Shown here in pieces: positions 46,302 through 55,175 of a stretch of 64,000 nt of DNA; the stretch's first letter is position 1, and each line of letters starts with the position of its first letter. Location of the stretch: positions 62,001 through 126,000 of the forward strand of contig CBFHON010000004.1 of the NCBI GenBank assembly GCA_965657505.1, given 5' to 3'. This DNA comes from TMED109 sp002171375 (GTDB taxonomy: Bacteria > Pseudomonadota > Alphaproteobacteria > TMED109). Under the pieces are notes generated by a model. That model saw only the letters and a program-made list of their open reading frames with translations, ran no database searches and was not told the DNA's origin. The translations under genes and the position numbers were made by a program.

Positions 46302-47093
46302 TTATAGCTTTTCAATAATATCCATAAAATAATTATATGTTTCTATATTAGCTGCAGCTATTACTGATCTATCGGATGCTGCTTCTTTTCTATCCCAAGA
46401 AGAAATAATTCCTCCTGCTGCTTCAATAATTGCTCTTGCTGCTGCAACATCCCATATTTCTAGGTCTTTTTCTATTACTAAGTCTATCGTTCCCGCCGCA
46501 CACATACCATATCCCCAACAGTCGGTCCCATGACGAATAAATAATGTTTTATCAGAGACTAAATTATATATAGTTTTATCTCTATCATTTTCAATAAACA
46601 TTGCAGGGTCCGTAATAGCACAAATAGTTTCCTTGATAGATATAAATTGTTTAGTTCTTACTAATTTGTTATTTAAAAAACTACCTTTTGAACTTCCCCA
46701 AATTCTATCTTTTGTAATAGGTTGGTCTATTAAACCTAATACAGGATTTTTATCTTTAATTAAACCTATCATTGTTCCAAAAACAGGTAATCCAGATACA
46801 AAAGCTTTAGTTCCATCTATCGGATCTAGAATCCAGACATATTCTGCATTTTCATTTTCAGAACCTAATTCTTCTCCTATTATACCATGATTAGGAAAAG
46901 TTTTATTTATTAATTTTCTCATTATTTTTTCTGATTTAGAATCAGCGTGTGTAACAATTTGTGGGCGCCTATTATTTTTAGTGGGCTTAATCTCCCAATT
47001 ACTTGTTTTACGAAAAGAACTTTTTATTTCATCTTCTATAGAATCTGCTAATTCGTGAGCAAATTTCATATATATTTCATCATTACTTTTCAT
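46302..47093 (-). CDS. hisN: Histidinol-phosphatase, inositol-monophosphatase family
   Basis: The 263-residue magnesium phosphatase has the metal-site motifs HADSKSEKIM at 49-58, GEELG at 73-77, WILDPIDGTKAF at 87-98 and WDVAAARAIIEAAGG near 218. The extended SGLPVFGTMIGL after the DPIDGT motif matches the HisN subgroup that makes histidinol in alphaproteobacteria. Suppressor-type inositol monophosphatase (SuhB) is the main alternative. It is probably cotranscribed with ETF-QO downstream and diverges from bamD. Confidence 0.85.
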   Translation of the reverse strand: MKSNDEIYMKFAHELADSIEDEIKSSFRKTSNWEIKPTKNNRRPQIVTHADSKSEKIMRKLINKTFPNHGIIGEELGSENENAEYVWILDPIDGTKAFVSGLPVFGTMIGLIKDKNPVLGLIDQPITKDRIWGSSKGSFLNNKLVRTKQFISIKETICAITDPAMFIENDRDKTIYNLVSDKTLFIRHGTDCWGYGMCAAGTIDLVIEKDLEIWDVAAARAIIEAAGGIISSWDRKEAASDRSVIAAANIETYNYFMDIIEKL

Positions 47094-47142
47094 TTTAATC
47101 CTAATTTAAATATAATAATTTGGACATTTGCATGATATTATA

Positions 47143-47151
47143 ATTATAACA
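47143..47151 (-). promoter_or_regulatory. Candidate extended -10 element for hisN
   Basis: TGTTATAAT on the minus strand is a perfect TGN-TATAAT extended -10, 49 bases before the hisN ATG. It lies in the same short divergent region as the bamD element. Confidence 0.5.
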
Positions 47152-47201
47152 AGTATGAAATTTAGGATATTTAATTTTTATTAAATTTTATGAATCTCTT
47201 A

Positions 47202-47210
47202 TGTTATAAT
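47202..47210 (+). promoter_or_regulatory. Candidate extended -10 element for bamD
   Basis: TGTTATAAT is a perfect extended -10, 28 bases before the chosen bamD ATG, and mirrors the hisN element about 50 bases away. No -35 hexamer is obvious. Confidence 0.5.
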
Positions 47211-47238
47211 TTTAAATAATAATAACTTGGATAATTAT

Positions 47239-48105
47239 ATGTATAATTTTTTTTCTATAATAAAATATTTAATTTTTAGTTTATTATTTATTATTATTTC
47301 CTGTTCTTCTAATTCTTCTAAAATCAATAAGGTAGAAAATATAGAAAGAAATGTTGATGAAATTTATAATTCAGCTATGCAATATATGGATGATAATAAA
47401 TATATGAAAGCATACGAAGAATTTACAGAAGTAGAGAGGCTTCATCCATATTCTATTTGGGCTACAAGGGCTCAATTAATGACTTCATATGCAAACTATA
47501 AATTATATCAACATGAAGATTCTATATCTGGAGCAAAAAGATATATAGAACTTCATCCAGGAGCAAGTGATATAGATTATGCTTTTTATCTAATTTCATT
47601 AAATTATTATGAACAAATAAATGATTATAGAAGAGATCAATCTCTAACAAATAGAGCTAAAGAAGCATTTAATAATTTAATTAGAAGGTTTCCTAATTCA
47701 GAATATGCTAGAGATGCAAAATTAAAACTAGATTTAGTAAATGATCATTTAGCAGCTAAAGAAATGGATGTAGGGCGTACATATCAGAATTTAGATAATT
47801 ATATTGCGGCCTTAAATAGGTTTAAAACAGTAGTTGATAGTTACTCAAAAACTAGTCATGTACCTGAAGCATTAGCACGTTTAACTGAAACATATTTTAG
47901 GCTGGGGTTATACGATGAAGCTAAAGTATATGCTTCAGTTCTAGGCCATAATTACCCTCAAAATAAATGGTATAAATATGTATACTCATTATTTGAAGAT
48001 AAAAAAAATATATTATTGTCAGAGAAAACCGAAATTAATAAAAATGAAGGTTCATTTATCGATATTTTAAATGAATTTAAAGATATATTTGAAATTAAAT
48101 ATTAA
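47239..48105 (+). CDS. bamD: Outer membrane protein assembly factor BamD
   Basis: BamD is the essential lipoprotein partner of BamA in outer-membrane protein insertion. The precursor has a lipoprotein signal ending FIIISCSSNS. It then has tetratricopeptide helices with YNSAMQYMDDNKYMKAYEEF, ERLHPYSIWATRAQLM, AKEAFNNLIRRFPNSEYARDA and RTYQNLDNYIAALNRFK, all typical of YfiO/BamD. I choose the ATG at 47239 (288 residues) with GGAT upstream over a TTG four codons earlier. It precedes recN and ligA, the usual alphaproteobacterial order. Confidence 0.94.
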   Translation: MYNFFSIIKYLIFSLLFIIISCSSNSSKINKVENIERNVDEIYNSAMQYMDDNKYMKAYEEFTEVERLHPYSIWATRAQLMTSYANYKLYQHEDSISGAKRYIELHPGASDIDYAFYLISLNYYEQINDYRRDQSLTNRAKEAFNNLIRRFPNSEYARDAKLKLDLVNDHLAAKEMDVGRTYQNLDNYIAALNRFKTVVDSYSKTSHVPEALARLTETYFRLGLYDEAKVYASVLGHNYPQNKWYKYVYSLFEDKKNILLSEKTEINKNEGSFIDILNEFKDIFEIKY

Positions 48106-48118
48106 TAGGTATTTTTTA

Positions 48119-49810
48119 ATGTTAAATTATATATCTATAAAAAACATAGTTTTGATAGAAAAATTAGAACTAAATTTCGAAGAAGGTTTTACTGTTCTCA
48201 CGGGAGAAACGGGTGCAGGAAAATCTATTATAGTGGACGCTATAAACTTAATACTCGGTAACAGAGCGGAAAAACGGCTAATTAAAAAAGGTAAGGATGA
48301 AGCAACTGTATCTGCTTTATTTACAGTGCGTAAGGACCATGAAGTAATAGGTTTAATACACGATAATGGTATATTTTTTGAAAATGAAATTCTTCTAAGA
48401 AGAAGAATATTATCTAATGGCAGAAGCCAATCATTTTTAAATGATGAGCCAATATCTCTAAATTTTATGAAAGAAATTACTAGTTATTTAATAGAAGTTA
48501 ATGGCCAAAATGATCAGTCAGGTTTATTAGAAAATTCAAACCATATAAATATTTTAGATAATTGGGGTAATTTATCAAAGTACACTCAAGATTTAGCATT
48601 AGTTTATAATTTATATAAAGATAAAGTAGATATGTATAATGAATATAAAGAAAAAATTAAGCTTTTTGAGAGTAATAAAAATCATTTAGCAGAAGATTTA
48701 GAAGAAATTATTCAATTAGATCTAAAAGATAATGAAGTTAATAAATTAATAGAAAGTAAAAATTATTTAATGTCTATAGAAAAAATAAAGGAAAGCTTAA
48801 CCCAGATTAACTTTTTATTAAAGGGAGATGCTGAATCGAAAGGTATTTATGAAAGTCTGAGCCTTTCAAGAAAACAAATTTTAGCAATTTTATCACTTAA
48901 TAAAAAATTATTTAATAGATTAGATGATGCTTTAGAAAAAACTATTATAGAACTTAAAGAAACAGAAGCTATTTTAGGTGAGTGTTTAGATAGTATTGAT
49001 GAAAATAATTTAAGTTTGGATGCAATAGAAAATAGAATTTCTTTGATTAAAAGAATTGCTCGTAAGCATAATATAGAAGAAAATGAGATTGTTTCTCTTA
49101 AAGATAAGTTTGAAAATAAACTAAATAGTATAGAAAATTCAAATCAAGATTTAAAAATAATTGAAGATGAAATTAAAATATTAAGAAATGAATATAAATT
49201 AAATGCTTTAAAATTGTCTAAGTTAAGACATGAAGCATCGATAAAATTATCAAAATTTGTAAATAGTGAGTTTCCTATACTAAAGCTAGAAAGTGCTAAG
49301 TTTAACTCTTCATTAAATGAGCTAGACGAAAATAATTGGAAACCAAATGGAATAGATAAAGTTATTTTTAAAATTGAGACAAATAAGGATTCAGGCTTTG
49401 ATTTTATTTCTAAAATTGCCTCTGGTGGAGAATTATCAAGAATAATACTTGCAATTAAAGTTTCTTTAATTGCAGAACATAAAAATATTAATTCAAAAAC
49501 TTTAATATTTGATGAGGTTGATACGGGAGTAGGAGGGGCAGTAGCAGATGCAATTGGAAAAAGACTTGAATTACTCGGGCAGCATAATCAAGTTCTAGCT
49601 GTTACTCATCATCCTCAAGTCGCTGCGCGTTCTAGTAATCATTTTAAAGTTAATAAGAGTAATAAAGATAGTTATTCTTCTACTAGTATAAATAATTTAA
49701 ATTATGATGAACGCTTGGAAGAAATAGCAAGAATGCTATCTGGAGAGAGAATAACTGATGCTGCTCGAAAAGCTGCTGAAAGTTTATTTAAGGAAAATAA
49801 AAATATATGA
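48119..49810 (+). CDS. recN: DNA repair protein RecN
   Basis: RecN is an SMC-like ATPase that acts early in double-strand break repair. The 563 residues have the Walker A loop TGETGAGKSIIVDAINLILG near 32, long coiled-coil arms (about 150-370), the signature ASGGELSRIILAIK near 455 and Walker B TLIFDEVDTGVGGAVADAIG near 484. I use the ATG at 48119, giving the family start MLNYISIKNIVLIEKLEL with AGGT upstream. The frame is open 16 codons further, overlapping bamD, but that part is not conserved. Confidence 0.95.
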   Translation: MLNYISIKNIVLIEKLELNFEEGFTVLTGETGAGKSIIVDAINLILGNRAEKRLIKKGKDEATVSALFTVRKDHEVIGLIHDNGIFFENEILLRRRILSNGRSQSFLNDEPISLNFMKEITSYLIEVNGQNDQSGLLENSNHINILDNWGNLSKYTQDLALVYNLYKDKVDMYNEYKEKIKLFESNKNHLAEDLEEIIQLDLKDNEVNKLIESKNYLMSIEKIKESLTQINFLLKGDAESKGIYESLSLSRKQILAILSLNKKLFNRLDDALEKTIIELKETEAILGECLDSIDENNLSLDAIENRISLIKRIARKHNIEENEIVSLKDKFENKLNSIENSNQDLKIIEDEIKILRNEYKLNALKLSKLRHEASIKLSKFVNSEFPILKLESAKFNSSLNELDENNWKPNGIDKVIFKIETNKDSGFDFISKIASGGELSRIILAIKVSLIAEHKNINSKTLIFDEVDTGVGGAVADAIGKRLELLGQHNQVLAVTHHPQVAARSSNHFKVNKSNKDSYSSTSINNLNYDERLEEIARMLSGERITDAARKAAESLFKENKNI

Positions 49811-49829
49811 TTAATTTTGGGTTTAAATA

Positions 49830-51890
49830 ATGAAAGAAGATGAAGTAACTAGTAAGCTAAAAAAACTGGCTAGACTTATAGAGTACCATAATAATTTATA
49901 TTATAATGAAGATAACCCTGAAATATCTGATGCTGATTATGATAATTTAAGAATTGAAAATATAGAATTAGAAAAAAAATTTCCAGACTTAGTTCTTTTA
50001 AATAGTCCAACTAAGAAAGTAGGTGCTGAATTAACCTCAGCTTTTAAAAAAGTGAGGCACTCAGTTCCAATGCTTTCTCTAGGAAATACTTTTACAAAAG
50101 ATGATGTACAAGATTATCTTGATAAAACTAGAAGATTTCTTCAAATAGATAATAATACGAAGCTTGAATTCATTGCAGAACCAAAAATAGATGGTTTATC
50201 TGCAACTTTGATATATAAAAATGGTAAATTAATAATTGGTGCTACTCGGGGAGATGGTAAGCAAGGAGAAAATATTACTGCAAACATTAAAACAATAAAA
50301 GAAATTCCTCATTATTTATCAGGTAAATTTCCTGATGAGTTAGAAATTAGAGGTGAAATATATATAGCTAATTCAGAATTTGAGAAGCTTAATGATTCAA
50401 GATTAAAAGAGTCGTTACCTGTATTTGCAAATCCTAGAAATGCTGCTGCTGGCTCAGTTAGGCAATTAGATTCTAGTATCACTGCATCTAGAAAGTTAGG
50501 TTTTTTTGCATATAATTGGGGGCACATATCTGAGCCCATCGGCAATTCACTAGTTGAAATTAGAAAATTTATTTCAGGATTAGGCTTCAATTTGAACCAT
50601 CCAGTAGAATTGTGTTCTGATTTAGAACAAATGATAGAATTTTATAATAAATTATATCAAAATAGGTCTAGTTTAGACTTTGATATAGATGGGATAGTAT
50701 ATAAATTAAATAATATTAATTTTTATGATCGTCTTGGTTCTACTGAACACTCTCCTAGATTTGCGGTGTCTCATAAATTTCCTGCAGAATTAGGAGTTAC
50801 TCTACTAAATAATGTTAAATTTCAGGTAGGAAGAACTGGAGCAATCACTCCAGTTGCTGAATTTAAACCTGTCACTATTGGAGGAGTTAGAATACAAAGA
50901 GCAAGTTTACATAATAAAGATGAAATTCAGAGATTAGGTTTAGTTATTGGAGATACAGTTTCAGTTAAGAGGGCTGGTGATGTTATTCCTCAAATAGTTA
51001 GCTATAATCCTAAATTAAGGCCTCAAAAATATAAAAAAATAATTTTTCCTGAACAGTGCCCGTCTTGTAATAATTATTTAGAATTTGAGAAAGATGATAC
51101 GATAATACGCTGCTTAAATCATACAAATTGTAGTGAACAAATCATAGGACAATTAATTCATTTTGTCTCAAGAAATGCATTTAATATTGATGGTTTAGGA
51201 GAAAAACAGATTATAGAATTATATAATAATAATTTAATCAGGGAGCCTGCGGATATATTTAGTCTTGCATCTCCAACCGAATATAAAAAACATGAATTAA
51301 TAATTAAACTTCCTGGATGGGGAAAATTATCTTTATCTAACTTAATATTTTCAATAAATAATTCTAGAGAGCAACCTATTGAAAAAGTTTTATATTCTCT
51401 TGGAATTCGTCATCTAGGTTTAGGTACAGCTAAACTTATATCAAAAAATTTTAATACATCGAAAGATTTGATAAATAGAATTTTAAATATTAATGAGGGT
51501 AATAAAGAATATTTAGTTAATGATTTAAAATTGATCAATGGAATTGGTGAGAAAGCAATTCAATCTTTTATTTCTTATTTTGAAAATAGTAAATTATTAT
51601 TTACTAATTTACTTAATCACATAAATATTTCTGAATTTAAATTGAGACAAGATACTTCACATTTCTTCTTTGGCAAAAGACTAGTTTTTACCGGAAAGTT
51701 TGAGAATTTATCTCGAACAGAAATAAAAAATAAATCCGAACAAATTGGAGCTTTAATTTCTTCGCAAATCTCTAGTAAAACAGATTTCCTAGTAGCTGGA
51801 TTAAAACCAGGATCAAAAGTTACAAAAGCTAAAGAGCTTGATGTTAATATTATAGGTGAAAAAGATTTTTTATCTTATTTTAATTCATGA
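49830..51890 (+). CDS. ligA: NAD+-dependent DNA ligase
   Basis: LigA seals nicks in replication and repair. The 686 residues have all domains: Ia (YYNEDNPEISDADYD near 25), the adenylation domain with Lys119 in EPKIDG, the OB fold near 315-400, a four-Cys zinc finger (CPSC...CLNHTNC, about 410-435), helix-hairpin-helix motifs (about 440-580) and a C-terminal BRCT domain (GKRLVFTGKFENLSR...). It follows recN after 19 bases. Its last six bases overlap the convergent pepP. Confidence 0.97.
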   Translation: MKEDEVTSKLKKLARLIEYHNNLYYNEDNPEISDADYDNLRIENIELEKKFPDLVLLNSPTKKVGAELTSAFKKVRHSVPMLSLGNTFTKDDVQDYLDKTRRFLQIDNNTKLEFIAEPKIDGLSATLIYKNGKLIIGATRGDGKQGENITANIKTIKEIPHYLSGKFPDELEIRGEIYIANSEFEKLNDSRLKESLPVFANPRNAAAGSVRQLDSSITASRKLGFFAYNWGHISEPIGNSLVEIRKFISGLGFNLNHPVELCSDLEQMIEFYNKLYQNRSSLDFDIDGIVYKLNNINFYDRLGSTEHSPRFAVSHKFPAELGVTLLNNVKFQVGRTGAITPVAEFKPVTIGGVRIQRASLHNKDEIQRLGLVIGDTVSVKRAGDVIPQIVSYNPKLRPQKYKKIIFPEQCPSCNNYLEFEKDDTIIRCLNHTNCSEQIIGQLIHFVSRNAFNIDGLGEKQIIELYNNNLIREPADIFSLASPTEYKKHELIIKLPGWGKLSLSNLIFSINNSREQPIEKVLYSLGIRHLGLGTAKLISKNFNTSKDLINRILNINEGNKEYLVNDLKLINGIGEKAIQSFISYFENSKLLFTNLLNHINISEFKLRQDTSHFFFGKRLVFTGKFENLSRTEIKNKSEQIGALISSQISSKTDFLVAGLKPGSKVTKAKELDVNIIGEKDFLSYFNS

Positions 51891-53681
51891 TTTTAAGAAA
51901 GGAGTACATACTTTTTTTAACCATTTTCTATTCTCTCTATCTAAATTATTAGATATTTTTTCATAAACTTTATTATGATAATTATTTAACCAAAATATTT
52001 CTTCTTTAGTTAATAAGTCATAATTAACTAAATTAATATCAATAGGTGCTAGCGTAAGTGTTTCAAAAGTAAGCATATTTTTATTATTCTTATTTTTAAT
52101 TTTTTTAACTAACATTAAATTTTCAATTCTAATTCCGTATTTATTTGTTAAATAAAAACCTGGTTCATTAGAAGTTATCATTCCAGGCTCTAAAATAGTG
52201 AAAGAACCTTTAGATATTCTATGTGGCCCTTCATGCACACTTAAACATGAGCCTACTCCATGTCCGGTGCCATGTCCGTAGTTAAGGTCTTTCTTCCAGA
52301 GTGGTAACCTAGCTAGTAAATCTAAATCATTACCAGTAGTGCCATATGGAAATATGGCGCTTGCTAGAGCTATATGGCCTTTCAAAACCGTACTAAAATG
52401 CTCTTTCATGTTTTGAGTTGGCTTTCCAATTGCTACTGTTCTAGTAACATCTGTTGTCCCTTCTAAATATTGGCCTCCACTATCACATAAATAAAGATTG
52501 TTATTAGTAAACTGTTTATTACTTTTTTCTGTTACTCTATAATGAACTATTGCGCCATTAGAGGCAAATCCACTAATTGTTTCAAATGAAGTACAGATAA
52601 AATTATCTTGCTTGGATCTTAATTTATCTATTTTATTTGAGGCAACTAGTTCTGAATTAAGAGAAGTTTTAGACTTTTTTATCCAATACAAAAATTTAGA
52701 TAAAGCTTCCCCATCTTTAATATGAGCAGAAATAGCTCCTTTGATTTCTACTTTATTTTTTATAGATTTCATTTTTTCAATTGGGCATTTTTTTTCTATA
52801 AGATTAGTACTTTTAGATTTAATATTCTGCACCAATGCATATGAAACATTACTAGGATCAATAAGAATTTTATTATTATTTTTTGATATTTTAATAATTT
52901 CTTTAATAATACTATCTGCAGGATAAATTTTTGTATTATTTTTTAAATGTCTTTGAATTTTTTTATCTATTCGTGAAGAGTCAATAAACAGAAATATATT
53001 ACCATTACTAAATATAATTGCCCTCGTTAGAATAATAGGAGTGTGATTAAGGTCCATACCTCTAATGTTAAGCAACCATGCTATAGCATCTGGGTGGTTT
53101 AATATATATGCGTTAACATTTAATTCCTTCATATATATACATAACTTTTTAATTTTACTTGTTGAGTTTATACCTGCGTATTTTATTGGGTGTATATTAA
53201 TTTTAGAATTAGGAATTTTATTTCTATCTTTATTCCAAAATAAATCTATAGGATTTTCTTTTAATGATAAAAATTGAATATTATATTTCTTCCCAATATT
53301 TAATATTCCTTTGATATATGAGTATGAGTGAAGCCATGGATCATAAGCAATTTTATTATATTTTTTTGCGTTAGAAACTATATATTTTTCAAGTGACTGT
53401 TTGGAGGATAAAATAACTTTAATACCTGTATTTTTTGTTTCATTTTTTGCTTGTATTGTATATCTACTATCTACAAATAAAATGACTTGATTACGAAGTA
53501 TTAATATTATTCCAGCAGAACCAGAAAAACCACTTAACCATTTAAGTCTTGCATCACATTCAGGAACATACTCACCTAAATAGCTATCAGCTCTTGGTTG
53601 AATAAATCCGTCCAAATTATTTTTAGTTAAATAATTCTGGATAAATTTTATTCTTTTAATAGTAGTAAAATTATTATTCAT
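51885..53681 (-). CDS. pepP: Xaa-Pro aminopeptidase (M24B family)
   Basis: This metallopeptidase removes N-terminal residues preceding proline. The 598 residues are of the long form with two creatinase-like N-terminal domains (about 1-310) before the pita-bread catalytic domain. Metal ligands are visible in LCDSGGQYLEGTTDVTRT (two Asp), GHGTGHGVG (His), TSNEPGFYL (Glu) and IRIENL (Glu). No ribosome binding site is seen before the ATG. It is transcribed alone, toward ligA. Confidence 0.93.
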   Translation of the reverse strand: MNNNFTTIKRIKFIQNYLTKNNLDGFIQPRADSYLGEYVPECDARLKWLSGFSGSAGIILILRNQVILFVDSRYTIQAKNETKNTGIKVILSSKQSLEKYIVSNAKKYNKIAYDPWLHSYSYIKGILNIGKKYNIQFLSLKENPIDLFWNKDRNKIPNSKINIHPIKYAGINSTSKIKKLCIYMKELNVNAYILNHPDAIAWLLNIRGMDLNHTPIILTRAIIFSNGNIFLFIDSSRIDKKIQRHLKNNTKIYPADSIIKEIIKISKNNNKILIDPSNVSYALVQNIKSKSTNLIEKKCPIEKMKSIKNKVEIKGAISAHIKDGEALSKFLYWIKKSKTSLNSELVASNKIDKLRSKQDNFICTSFETISGFASNGAIVHYRVTEKSNKQFTNNNLYLCDSGGQYLEGTTDVTRTVAIGKPTQNMKEHFSTVLKGHIALASAIFPYGTTGNDLDLLARLPLWKKDLNYGHGTGHGVGSCLSVHEGPHRISKGSFTILEPGMITSNEPGFYLTNKYGIRIENLMLVKKIKNKNNKNMLTFETLTLAPIDINLVNYDLLTKEEIFWLNNYHNKVYEKISNNLDRENRKWLKKVCTPFLKS

Positions 53682-53860
53682 AATACTAATATATATAAGT
53701 GAACTTAAATATTTTACAAAACAATCTTAAACAATTTTATAGCCATGCTAAGAAAACATAACTGTATTGATGTATATAAGGCCAAATATTAGTTTTTTGG
53801 GCTAGGTATGCTTATTTTTCTATAAATTATCATTTTCTCATGTGTTTTTTGCATGCCTTA
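53682..53860. other. Intergenic stretch upstream of the RNA leader, no gene seen
   Basis: This first half of a 378-base gap holds only short frames with no ribosome binding site and no tRNA-like fold that I can find. It should include the pepP promoter on the minus strand, but no element stands out. Confidence 0.5.
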
Positions 53861-53863
53861 TTT

Positions 53864-53879
53864 GTAACATTAATGTTAC
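53864..53879. promoter_or_regulatory. 16-base perfect palindrome, candidate operator
   Basis: GTAACATTAATGTTAC is its own reverse complement and ends 22 bases before a TATAAT, so it overlies the -35 region. Its left arm extends to TTGTAACA (53862-53869), the exact reverse complement of the TGTTACAA repeated upstream of lpxC. Confidence 0.5.
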
Positions 53880-53901
53880 TAATTATGTACATACTATTTT
53901 A

Positions 53902-53907
53902 TATAAT
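53902..53907 (+). promoter_or_regulatory. Candidate -10 for the RNA leader
   Basis: TATAAT would start transcription near 53913-53915, exactly where the first hairpin of the leader begins. The palindrome lies just upstream. Confidence 0.45.
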
Positions 53908-53912
53908 TGGAT

Positions 53913-54037
53913 AATAATAATAGTTTGTTATTCCTCCCCTGATGATATTATCATCTACTTATTTCAAATTATTATTATTTTATATATACAATGGCAGTTT
54001 GAGTATTCTCCTCCCCATATGAAATCCAAACTGCCAT
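53913..54037 (+). ncRNA. Candidate structured leader or small RNA with two CCUCCCC hairpin loops
   Basis: Two hairpins follow each other. In the first, 53913-53927 pairs with 53965-53979 (15 pairs, one G-U), with a loop holding CCTCCCC (53933-53939) and a small inner stem GATGATA/TATCATC. In the second, ATGGCAGTTTG (53991-54001) pairs perfectly with CAAACTGCCAT (54027-54037), with a loop holding CTCCTCCCC (54008-54016). Both modules run AGTTTG, then TTC, then CCTCCCC, suggesting duplication. TTCTCCT in loop 2 (54006-54012) is complementary to AGGAGAA (54048-54054), the ribosome binding site of the next gene. A cis-acting translational switch or a trans-acting anti-Shine-Dalgarno RNA both fit; it matches no riboswitch I recognise. 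Confidence 0.5.
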
Positions 54038-54059
54038 AAGTAAATCAAGGAGAAAATAT

Positions 54060-54299
54060 ATGAAATATGAATTTTTAAACAAATCTTCTTTTATTAAAAT
54101 TAACAATTTACAAATTAGTAAATATAAAAAATTTGAATATTCTATTGAGAAATTATCTCTTGGAAAGAGGGCTCAAAGTAAATATATTAGAAGAATAATA
54201 AGTTCTTTAATAAATTATAAAACTAAAAATAAAAACAATATTTTTTATAATAATATTAATTCTTCAGAAATATACTCAAAAGAATGGTGGTTGATTTAA
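54060..54299 (+). CDS. Unknown 79-residue basic protein behind a structured leader
   Basis: AAGGAG lies seven bases before the ATG, one of the better ribosome binding sites in the window, which supports a real gene. The protein is basic and asparagine-rich, with no signal peptide or membrane segment. The segment LSLGKRAQSKYIRRIISSLINY near residue 33 could form an amphipathic helix suited to nucleic-acid or ribosome contact. It ends with a pair of tryptophans (KEWWLI). I do not recognise the family; it lacks the DUF1127 pattern. It overlaps the 3' end of the convergent prmA by four bases. Confidence 0.6.
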   Translation: MKYEFLNKSSFIKINNLQISKYKKFEYSIEKLSLGKRAQSKYIRRIISSLINYKTKNKNNIFYNNINSSEIYSKEWWLI

Positions 54300-55168
54300 T
54301 TTTTTTTAATTAATAGAGATACCCAATTTCCTATTTTATATTCTAGCTCTAATATTAGTCCCATTAATCTTAATTTATTAAGTATCATAAATTTTTGATC
54401 TTGAATTAAACCTGAAATAATTACTCTACCATTTTTATCTAATTTTTTACTTATTAATTTAATATTTGTTAAAATTGGTTTTGCTAAAATATTTATTACA
54501 ATAATATCATATTTCAATTTATTGGTTTTATTCAATCCGTTTCCTTTTTTAACATTAATGAATGTATCCAAAAAATTTAATTTTGCATTTGAGACCGAAG
54601 TATTTATTGCCTGTTTATCTATATCAATTAATTCTACTTTTTTTTTCCATAATTTAGCCATAGTTATTCCTAGAATTCCTGATCCACATCCAATATCAAT
54701 TAAATTAATATTTTTAATATATTTTTTTAAGTAAATTTTATTTAGTAAATATATAATGCCTCTAGTAGAAGGGTGATGCCCTGTACCAAAACCAAGGCCT
54801 GGGGGTATTATAATATTTTTATATATATTGAAATTTGTTAAGTTTTTGCATTCTAAAAATGTAAAACGACCAATAGCTATTGGATTTAGAGGTGTAATAT
54901 TATTTTTATAAATATCTTTAATTTTAATTTTTTTTAAAATAGATGTTTTTGGATTAATTTTAAAATCTAGTAATAATGTTTTTATAAAAATATCAGTTGG
55001 TTTTTTGACGAAAAATGCATAAGTGTCATAAGATTCTGGTTGTAATATATCAGATCTATTTTCTGAATCTAAAGATGTAATAGTAGCATTTTGAGAAATA
55101 AGTAATTCTTCAACATTTTCTCTAAATTCATTATCAAGCTTGAGTTTTAGTGCCCAAATAAATTTCAC
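54296..55168 (-). CDS. prmA: Ribosomal protein L11 methyltransferase
   Basis: PrmA trimethylates lysines of ribosomal protein L11. The 290 residues have a diverged N-terminal substrate domain (about 1-100), then IIPPGLGFGTGHHPSTRG near 120 and the SAM loop LIDIGCGSGILGITMAKL near 158. IIVINILAKPILTN near 223 is a variant of the catalytic NILA motif. It lies seven bases downstream of uvrD on the minus strand. Confidence 0.92.
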   Translation of the reverse strand: MKFIWALKLKLDNEFRENVEELLISQNATITSLDSENRSDILQPESYDTYAFFVKKPTDIFIKTLLLDFKINPKTSILKKIKIKDIYKNNITPLNPIAIGRFTFLECKNLTNFNIYKNIIIPPGLGFGTGHHPSTRGIIYLLNKIYLKKYIKNINLIDIGCGSGILGITMAKLWKKKVELIDIDKQAINTSVSNAKLNFLDTFINVKKGNGLNKTNKLKYDIIVINILAKPILTNIKLISKKLDKNGRVIISGLIQDQKFMILNKLRLMGLILELEYKIGNWVSLLIKKN

Positions 55169-55175
55169 TGTATTT

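Noticed and set aside
53913..54037. A known riboswitch such as SAM-II or SAM-V, or 6S RNA
   Set aside because: None of their conserved core sequences are visible, and the downstream gene is not a methionine-pathway gene.
53842..54039. An open frame of about 65 codons across the RNA leader
   Set aside because: No ribosome binding site, and its codons lie over the palindrome, the -10 and both hairpins; the structure explains the region better.
54060..54299. DUF1127 protein, which accompanies CCUCCUCCC-type sRNAs in Rhodobacter
   Set aside because: The arginine-rich DUF1127 pattern with its L-x-D-I-G motif is absent.
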